From: UBA5794 sp964196275
Lineage (GTDB): Bacteria; Actinomycetota; Acidimicrobiia; Spongiisociales; UBA5794
DNA length: 28,252 bases
NCBI GenBank assembly: GCA_964196275.1
Contig: CAXMSN010000014.1
Location: 1 to 28,252 of the forward strand
Direction of reading: 5' to 3'
Notes under the pieces: generated by a model
The model's database searches: none
What the model was told of the DNA's origin: nothing
The model's input: only the letters and a program-made list of their open reading frames with translations
In this document: in pieces, positions 21,460 through 27,230 of the stretch
How the letters are laid out: every line of letters begins with the position of its first letter
How positions within the stretch are numbered: position 1 is the stretch's first letter
Made by a program: the position numbers and the translations under genes

Positions 21460-22179
21460 TCAGTCGTCGACGAGGGTGACCCGGATCCGGCGGAATCCTC
21501 GTCCCTTGTTCTCGGCCTTCGGGATGACGATCGCACCGACTTCGCCCGTGCCGCTGACGTGCGTTCCTCCGTCCGCCTGTCGATCGAGTCCGACAATGTC
21601 GATGACGCGGACCTCCTTGAGCGACTTGGGAAGCAGGTTCACCTTGGTGCGGATCAACGACGGATCATCGTCGGCAGCCCCACGGGGAAGGAAGGAGACC
21701 TCGACACTTCGCTGTTTCGCCAGTTCGGCGTTCAGGTCGGCTTGCACGAGCGGGAGGTCGTCGGCAGTCCAGTTGGGGATATCGAAGTCGAGTCGCCCCG
21801 CTCCCGGTTCCATGTTGCCCCCCGTGACCGGGCTCTCGAACCGCCGCCATACGACGCCGCACAGGGCGTGCAGCGCGGTGTGCGTCCTCATCAGCCGGTA
21901 TCGCCGCTCCCAGTCAAGAGTTCCAGAGACACCGGTCCCCGCAGCAGGCAATCCACCTTCAAGCCAATGCCAAACGCCGTCTGCATCGCTGGTGACCCTC
22001 ACCACCGACATTCGGTCGTCGCCGATCGACAACTCGCCGAGATCGTGGGGCTGCCCTCCTCCACCCGGGTAGAACACCGTCTGGTCGAGCAGCACACGGT
22101 TGTCGTCGACATCGGTTCTCACAACAGTGGCATCCATAGCTTTCGCATAGGAATCGGTCGAATAGATCTGTTCGGTCAT
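21460..22179 (-). CDS. AlaX-type alanyl-tRNA editing protein
   Basis: This 239-residue protein resembles AlaX, a free-standing relative of the AlaRS editing domain that hydrolyses mischarged Ser- or Gly-tRNA(Ala). It has FYPGGGGQPHDLG (36-48, the AlaX-M-type N-terminal glycine motif), the zinc motif HTALH (His100, His104), and GGTHVSGTGEVG (204-215, His207). The usual Cys of the C-x3-H zinc motif is Asp203 here (QADGGTH). ATG 22179 is chosen because TAGGGT ends 6 nt upstream; a GTG two codons earlier is less likely. Its end lies 3 bp from that of the convergent nitroreductase gene. Confidence 0.85.
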   Translation of the reverse strand: MTEQIYSTDSYAKAMDATVVRTDVDDNRVLLDQTVFYPGGGGQPHDLGELSIGDDRMSVVRVTSDADGVWHWLEGGLPAAGTGVSGTLDWERRYRLMRTHTALHALCGVVWRRFESPVTGGNMEPGAGRLDFDIPNWTADDLPLVQADLNAELAKQRSVEVSFLPRGAADDDPSLIRTKVNLLPKSLKEVRVIDIVGLDRQADGGTHVSGTGEVGAIVIPKAENKGRGFRRIRVTLVDD

Positions 22180-22185
22180 GGGCAC

Positions 22186-22191
22186 ACCCTA
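22186..22191 (-). promoter_or_regulatory. Leaderless -10 element of the AlaX gene
   Basis: TAGGGT on the minus strand is followed by 6 nt and ATG 22179. It is the same hexamer and spacing as at the IYD-like gene. The -35 is weak (TTCGTC at 18 nt). Confidence 0.5.
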
Positions 22192-22226
22192 GATGCGACG
22201 AAACGGCGAGACGAAGTGAAGAGGGC

Positions 22227-23333
22227 ATGAGAGTTGACGTCGCGATCATCGGAGGGGGAATCGCTGGACTGTCGTGTGCTGCTGAGATGGGCCGTCACAT
22301 ATCGACGGTTGTCATCGAAGCAGAAGCAACACTCGGTTATCACGCAACCGGAAGATCCGCAGCCCTCTACACCGAGCACTACGGGGCCGGCGTGATTCGC
22401 AACCTTGCGAGAGCATCAAGGGCGTACTACACAGACAGAAATCCGGAGTTGAGCAGCCAGCTCGGACTCATATTCGTCGCGCCCGCCGGTGACGAAGCGG
22501 CACTTGCGACGATCGCAGACGGCTACGGCCCACTTGGGCCCTCCTTCTCACGCATCTCCGGCGAGGACGTCGAGAATGCTTGCCCTTTGCTGTCGGCAGA
22601 CACCGTTGCCGGAGGCTTCTACGAACCGGGTGCCCTCAACCTTGACGTCGACGGTCTACAGACATCCTATGTGGGCACCGCTCGCCGCGATGGAGTTACG
22701 TTCCTCCAAGATGTCCGAATCACGTCGATCCAACACGACGGCGTGACATGGCTGCTTGAATCCGACACCGGTGCAACAGTGAGATGCGACACGATCGTCA
22801 ACGCAGCGGGTGCGTGGGGCGACGTCATTGCCACCCTGGCCGGCGTCGAACCTCTTGGGCTGACAGCGCTAGCCAGATCCGTGTTCACGTTCGATCCGCA
22901 ACGCGACAACTCCACGTGGCCCATGATCGTCGACGCTCGCGAACGTTGGTACATGAAGCCTGAGGGACCGCACATGCTCGCATCCGCGGCCAGCGAACTG
23001 GAGGGTGATCCACGAGATGCCAAAGCGGATGAGCTAGACATCGCGCTCGGCATCGAGCGACTCAACAGCGCAACAACACTTCAGGTCCGTTCCGTGAAGA
23101 ATACGTGGGCAGGCCTACGGACATTCACGTCCGACCGCATCCCCGCTGTCGGCAGGGACCACGCTCAACCCGAGTTCTTCTGGCTCGTCGGTCAGGGGGG
23201 CTACGGGATAAAGACCAGTCCTGCTCTGGGAAGGATGGCCGCTGGCCTGCTGCTCAACGATCAGGTCCCCGACAGCGTTTCCGACTTCGGTGTCACGCGA
23301 GAGGACCTGGACCCTCAGAGACTTCGTTCGTAG
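22227..23333 (+). CDS. FAD-dependent oxidoreductase, DAO (glycine/D-amino acid oxidase) family
   Basis: This 368-residue flavoprotein starts with a dinucleotide-binding motif AIIGGGIAGLS (6-16) and an FAD-ribose Glu31. It continues with the DAO features NAAGAWGD in the middle and a C-terminal DRIPAVGRD ... FFWLVGQGGYGIKTSPALG block that closes over the flavin. Relatives oxidise amine bonds of amino acids such as glycine, sarcosine or D-amino acids. The exact substrate is unknown. ATG 22227 has a weak AAGAGGG site just upstream. Its last 41 bp overlap the end of the convergent SURF1 gene. Confidence 0.85.
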   Translation: MRVDVAIIGGGIAGLSCAAEMGRHISTVVIEAEATLGYHATGRSAALYTEHYGAGVIRNLARASRAYYTDRNPELSSQLGLIFVAPAGDEAALATIADGYGPLGPSFSRISGEDVENACPLLSADTVAGGFYEPGALNLDVDGLQTSYVGTARRDGVTFLQDVRITSIQHDGVTWLLESDTGATVRCDTIVNAAGAWGDVIATLAGVEPLGLTALARSVFTFDPQRDNSTWPMIVDARERWYMKPEGPHMLASAASELEGDPRDAKADELDIALGIERLNSATTLQVRSVKNTWAGLRTFTSDRIPAVGRDHAQPEFFWLVGQGGYGIKTSPALGRMAAGLLLNDQVPDSVSDFGVTREDLDPQRLRS

Positions 23334-24081
23334 CGTTGGTCCTCGCTGCCCTGCGGAGCAGCGCGGCAACACCGACGACAGCGATAACCGCAAAAGCGAA
23401 CCACTGGATGGCGTAGCCGAGATGACTTCCATCGGAAAGCTCCTCGGGTGGGATACGAGTGGGCTCGGCTGCGCTGGGCGGAGACTGCGCATCGAGCAAC
23501 AGGGTGAACTGCAGCACGTCTCCTTCAACCCATGCGTCGATGAAGGCGAGATCGATGCGACTGATCGACTCGATCGTCCCCGACGGTGGATCCGCCTCTC
23601 CGATACGCAGAGGCGCTTCGCCCTCGCCGATGATCCCCTCCAAGGCCACGGGTCCCCGCGGTACCTCGTACCCGACCGCCGGTGGTCCTGCGATGCCCGA
23701 CGGCGCAACACCGCGGACGACCATCAGAACGCTTCCATCCTCGAGATCGAGCGGCGTAACCACCAACGTCCCGACGACGTCCCCGTAGACCCTCCCGACC
23801 GAGAGGAACTCCTCATCTGTGCGGTATGTGCCAACGACGGTCGTTCTGCGATGCGCAAGCCTGTCCTCGTTGCCCTCGTGGTCAGCGATGAGACCGGCGA
23901 GCGGGCGCACCGGTTCGTCGGATCTGGCGATGATCGCTGCGTTGCGGGTCTGGCGCTCGTCAAGCCTCTCGAGTTGCCACAGACCGAGGAACAGGAACAG
24001 GATGGCGAAACCGAGTCCGACAACGGTTGCGAGTACCCAGCGTGGTCGCTTCAGCGTCGAGAGGTCGTATCGGTCGGTCAC
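23293..24081 (-). CDS. SURF1-family cytochrome oxidase assembly protein
   Basis: This 262-residue protein has the SURF1 layout: an N-terminal membrane helix (about 15-36) ending in GLWQLERLDER, a periplasmic domain with GTYRTDEEFL and PLDLEDGSVLMVVRG, and a C-terminal helix GYAIQWFAFAVIAVVGVAALL (about 222-243). SURF1 helps haem insertion into aa3-type oxidases, so the cell very likely respires oxygen. The GTG start has TACGCT 7 nt upstream, consistent with a leaderless mRNA. It overlaps the convergent FAD-enzyme gene by 41 bp. Confidence 0.88.
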   Translation of the reverse strand: MTDRYDLSTLKRPRWVLATVVGLGFAILFLFLGLWQLERLDERQTRNAAIIARSDEPVRPLAGLIADHEGNEDRLAHRRTTVVGTYRTDEEFLSVGRVYGDVVGTLVVTPLDLEDGSVLMVVRGVAPSGIAGPPAVGYEVPRGPVALEGIIGEGEAPLRIGEADPPSGTIESISRIDLAFIDAWVEGDVLQFTLLLDAQSPPSAAEPTRIPPEELSDGSHLGYAIQWFAFAVIAVVGVAALLRRAARTNATNEVSEGPGPLA

Positions 24082-24088
24082 ACAGGTG

Positions 24089-24094
24089 AGCGTA
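24089..24094 (-). promoter_or_regulatory. Leaderless -10 element of the SURF1 gene
   Basis: TACGCT on the minus strand is followed by 7 nt and GTG 24081, within the 27-bp gap after the HTH-GNAT gene. No Shine-Dalgarno is seen. Confidence 0.5.
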
Positions 24095-24108
24095 TGCGGG
24101 TGGGCGCT

Positions 24109-25233
24109 CTAGCGGGCAGCCTGCCAGTGTGACCTGATGAGCCCGTAGTTCATCTGGTCGTACCTGACGCCACCTTTGAGATATGCGTCAGGGGCAACGC
24201 CCTCAAGAGTAAGACCAGCCTTCTCAGCGACTCTGCATGAGGCGACATTCGGACGCATCACCGGTGCCCATACGCGCATGGCTCCGCGGTGGGCGAATAG
24301 TTCGTCCACCAGCGCAGTGGCTGCAGCGGACGTGATACCGCTCCCCCACATGTCTGACATGAGCCACCACCCAATCTCGTATGTACCGGTAGTCTCGCCT
24401 TTGGACGGAAATCCACCAAGGCCGCCGACCAATCGATCCCAGACGAACATCGCGTACTGAGTCGGTGGGCTAGCGGCACCGGCGATGGCGAGCCACTCAT
24501 GCGCGGCCTCCAATGTGTAGGGGGACGCGAACAAATCGCCCATGTACGCGGCGATGCGGGGATCATCTGCCGCAGCGACGAGCGCATCTGCCATATCCCA
24601 CGTGTAGGCCCGGAGTACGAGGCCATCCACCCCGGTCGGGAGCGTTTCGCGCAGATCGACATCAGTCGCGCTGTTCGACTCCGGGATCGCATACCGGCCT
24701 CCGGTGCGCCAATACGCACCATCGGCTCTGTCCATCAGGCCGCTGTCCACCATGTATCGGCGGATAGCGGCGTAGTCAGAGTGGATCAGTTGAATCTTGA
24801 AGTTGACATCCCGCTCTGAGTATCGCCTGCCAGGCTCGAACTCCTGGGCGATCTTTTCAAGCACCAAGAAGCGCTTCGAGCGCTGCGTCGGGATGCTCGC
24901 CAGGCGGCCATCCGCAAAGAATCGCCCGAGAACGTTTGCCTCCTCATCGGTCCAGGGGCCTTCCACACGGTCGCCACCAGAGTCGGTCGTGGGAATCGAC
25001 TCGGCAACGGCTCTTAGCGCATCGGCGTCAGCCGTCGCTTCCTCATCCAGAAGGCCGTCGCTCCTCAGCGATCCGATCGCCTTGGCGATCGTCCGCCTCG
25101 GCACGCCCAGATCTGATGCAAGGTCGTCGATCGAAGCTGGGCCGCCGACAGACGCTCCAAGAACCGCCAACCTGACGGGGTCGACCACGGCCCTCAGCGT
25201 CGTCAAGGCATCGGGTGTGGGATCATCCGCCAC
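24109..25233 (-). CDS. Winged-helix, DUF2087 and GNAT acetyltransferase fusion protein
   Basis: This 374-residue protein has three recognisable parts. Residues 10-65 form an ArsR-like winged helix (DPVRLAVLGA, then IDDLASDLGVPRRTIAKAIGSL). Residues 100-177 match DUF2087 (FFADGRLASIPTQRSKRFLVL ... YSERDVNFKIQLIHSDYAAIRRYMVDSGLM). From about 200 a RimJ/RimL-like GNAT domain follows, with EIGWWLMSDMWGSGITSAAA and RPNVASCRVAEKAG. HTH-DUF2087 proteins are known; the added acetyltransferase suggests a regulator linked to an acetyl-transfer step. The GTG start lies inside the end of the gamma-glutamyltranspeptidase gene (11-bp overlap), so translation is likely coupled. Confidence 0.8.
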   Translation of the reverse strand: MADDPTPDALTTLRAVVDPVRLAVLGASVGGPASIDDLASDLGVPRRTIAKAIGSLRSDGLLDEEATADADALRAVAESIPTTDSGGDRVEGPWTDEEANVLGRFFADGRLASIPTQRSKRFLVLEKIAQEFEPGRRYSERDVNFKIQLIHSDYAAIRRYMVDSGLMDRADGAYWRTGGRYAIPESNSATDVDLRETLPTGVDGLVLRAYTWDMADALVAAADDPRIAAYMGDLFASPYTLEAAHEWLAIAGAASPPTQYAMFVWDRLVGGLGGFPSKGETTGTYEIGWWLMSDMWGSGITSAAATALVDELFAHRGAMRVWAPVMRPNVASCRVAEKAGLTLEGVAPDAYLKGGVRYDQMNYGLIRSHWQAAR

Positions 25234-26752
25234 CGATCATCACCGCCCCGGTTCGTCTGGGATCTGCTGCCCCCTCGAGCGTTCCGCCGCTTGCGAGGCT
25301 GGCAACTTGCACACCTCCGAAATACATCGAGTTCGCTGGCAGTGTTCGAATCGCAAGACCCTCCACCTGTGACACGTCAATGTCGGGCTCAACGGCCAGA
25401 GTCGGCGTCCCCTCGAATACCTCAGCGTGTAGCCGCGGCGCTGCGACCGCATCCTCGAGAGACATCCCGCAAACAACGTGATTGAGCAACACGGTCGCGA
25501 TCGCAGATGTGATGCGGTCGGCTCCCGGCGACCCGATGGCAAGACACTCGCCTTCGGGGCTGCGTGCCACCGTCGGGGCCATGTTCGACAGCAGTCGTTG
25601 ACCCGGCTGGAGTGCGTGTAGCCCTTCGGACGTCAACTCGATCTCTCCGAGCGAGTTGTTGAGCCCGAATCCGGTGCCAGGGATGACCGCTCCCGATCCG
25701 TAGCCAGCCGAGATCGTGATCGCACACGAGAGGCCTGTTGCATCGACCGCAGACACGTGGACTGTGGACGGCGATCGGTGCATGGCCGCAAGATCGGCCG
25801 AATCGGCGAGTGCGAGCAGTTCCTCAGCACCTGCATACCGATCGGTATCACCATCGAGATCAGATCGACGGAACGAGAACACCGCATGCTGGGCAGCCGC
25901 ATACGCTGCAACGTCAGCGGCGGACCATCCCGAAATTCCAAGGCGTTCAAGCAGATTGAGCAGGGCGGCGACGGCGACTCCACCAACCGCAGGAGGGGCA
26001 TTGGTCGCGATGTCCCATCCGTGAAGCGAGACCCTCGCCGCCTCGCGTACGATCGGAGCGTAGGCCTCGAGGTCGGCGTGTGTGATCAAGCCGCCGCGCT
26101 CACCGCACGCCCGAACCAGATCAGCTCCGAGCTCACCGCGGTACAAGAGGTCGGCACCGTGGGTCCCGAGAGCTTCGAGCGTGGAAGCGAGCGCCCCGTT
26201 CGTCACGGTGTCTCCGCCTGTAACGGGAGTGCCGTCGAGGCGGTGATACGTCTTGGATGCCTCGTCGTCCCACCCGTACACGGCATCGTGGGAGTATCCC
26301 AGGTAGTAACCAGAGGCCGACGAGACCTTGAAGCCGCGCTTCGCCAGATCAACCGAGGGCGCAAGCAGTTCCGACCACGGTGCTACGCCAGCCATCTCAG
26401 AGGCGAGCTGAAAACCGGCGAACGCACCGGGTACCGCAATACTCCCCCATCCAACGACGGTTTCGATACCTCCGCCGTACTCCATGAACACTTTGTCTGA
26501 GACGGTCTCGTGGTCAGCGGGAAGCCCTCTGCCTGGCATTTCGGCATACGCATCGATCACTATCGGGTCGCCTTGCGGGCCCCAGATCGAAACGAACCCA
26601 CCAGCACCCGGCGAGACGATGCCGAGCTCGGTCGTCATCGACACCAACGCTGATGCGATCGCCGCATCCACGGCGTTCCCACCGGACTCCGCAACGGAAC
26701 GGCCGGCCATCGCTGCGTCTTCCGACGCCGCTGCTATGAGGGTCCGTGGCAT
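25223..26752 (-). CDS. Gamma-glutamyltranspeptidase family protein without a signal peptide
   Basis: This 509-residue Ntn-hydrolase should self-cleave before Thr330 and then hydrolyse or transfer gamma-glutamyl groups from glutathione-like or other gamma-glutamyl compounds. Family features are GGNAVDAAIAS (24-34), PGAGGFVSIW, VPGAFAGF, the nucleophile segment STVHVSAVD (329-337; more usual form TTHxSVVD), LNNSLGE and GSPGADRI. Secreted GGTs carry a signal peptide; here the family homology begins within the first ten residues, so it is probably cytoplasmic. ATG 26752 is preceded by TAAGGT at 6 nt. It is coupled to the HTH-DUF2087-GNAT gene downstream. Confidence 0.87.
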   Translation of the reverse strand: MPRTLIAAASEDAAMAGRSVAESGGNAVDAAIASALVSMTTELGIVSPGAGGFVSIWGPQGDPIVIDAYAEMPGRGLPADHETVSDKVFMEYGGGIETVVGWGSIAVPGAFAGFQLASEMAGVAPWSELLAPSVDLAKRGFKVSSASGYYLGYSHDAVYGWDDEASKTYHRLDGTPVTGGDTVTNGALASTLEALGTHGADLLYRGELGADLVRACGERGGLITHADLEAYAPIVREAARVSLHGWDIATNAPPAVGGVAVAALLNLLERLGISGWSAADVAAYAAAQHAVFSFRRSDLDGDTDRYAGAEELLALADSADLAAMHRSPSTVHVSAVDATGLSCAITISAGYGSGAVIPGTGFGLNNSLGEIELTSEGLHALQPGQRLLSNMAPTVARSPEGECLAIGSPGADRITSAIATVLLNHVVCGMSLEDAVAAPRLHAEVFEGTPTLAVEPDIDVSQVEGLAIRTLPANSMYFGGVQVASLASGGTLEGAADPRRTGAVMIGGG

Positions 26753-26758
26753 CGACGA

Positions 26759-26764
26759 ACCTTA
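26759..26764 (-). promoter_or_regulatory. Leaderless -10 element of the GGT gene
   Basis: TAAGGT on the minus strand is followed by 6 nt and ATG 26752, squeezed into the 15-bp gap after the SSB gene. The gap alone is too short for a full promoter, so any -35 would lie within the SSB gene. Confidence 0.5.
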
Positions 26765-26767
26765 GGC

Positions 26768-27100
26768 TCACGCAGCACCCTGCTCCCCCTCCGATGCATC
26801 ATCGTGGCGAAGCGTCACCTCGTGAGCGACGATCTCGAGCCTGCTCCGTCGACCTTGATCAGCCGACCAGAATCGCCGCTGAACCGACCCGGCAACCCAC
26901 ACACCCCGACCGAGCGCGACTCCGTCCAGTATCTCGTCATCAGGGCTCCACAGAACGACCGGCACGACGTCTATGCGTCTCCGCGGCTCCTTTGATCGGA
27001 CAGTGACGAGCAGTCGCAGGAGCCTACTCCCCGACTCGAAGGTGCGGATCTCAGGATCAGCGGCGACCCTTCCAGCGAGTACGACGACGTTGAGGTCCAT
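26768..27100 (-). CDS. Short single-stranded DNA-binding protein (SSB-like)
   Basis: This 110-residue OB-fold protein begins DLNVVVLAGRVAADPEIRTF and continues with LLRLLVTVRS and IDVVPVVLW, the usual first strands of SSB. It lacks the long flexible linker and the acidic tip (DDDIPF-like) that recruits replication and repair proteins, so it is probably an accessory paralogue rather than the replicative SSB. ATG 27100 is chosen over a start ten codons upstream because AAGGGAG lies 7 nt before it. A TACTGT -10 candidate at 27141-27136 and an adjacent palindrome suggest its own regulated promoter. Confidence 0.8.
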   Translation of the reverse strand: MDLNVVVLAGRVAADPEIRTFESGSRLLRLLVTVRSKEPRRRIDVVPVVLWSPDDEILDGVALGRGVWVAGSVQRRFWSADQGRRSRLEIVAHEVTLRHDDASEGEQGAA

Positions 27101-27135
27101 GACAACTCCCTTCAAGGAAGTGCGGGACATCTTCG

Positions 27136-27156
27136 ACAGTATTGGTCGTGTACGAC
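27136..27156 (-). promoter_or_regulatory. Candidate SSB-gene promoter with a spacer palindrome
   Basis: TACTGT (27141-27136) is a plausible -10 about 35 nt before the SSB start. Just upstream GTCGT-GT-ACGAC (27145-27156) is a perfect-arm palindrome that would cover the spacer between -10 and -35, a place where repressors bind. The -35 is weak. The rest of 27101-27230 shows nothing I can name. Confidence 0.3.
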
Positions 27157-27230
27157 AGAATCGCTACCGATGACGGATCGGTGCGATGTGACCGTCCATG
27201 CCTAGCGGCGTTGGGCCCCGAGAGACCTGG

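Noticed and set aside
21434..22230. Two long plus-strand frames opposite the AlaX gene.
   Set aside because: They are shadows of the AlaX coding strand, which has clear HTALH and GGTH motifs.
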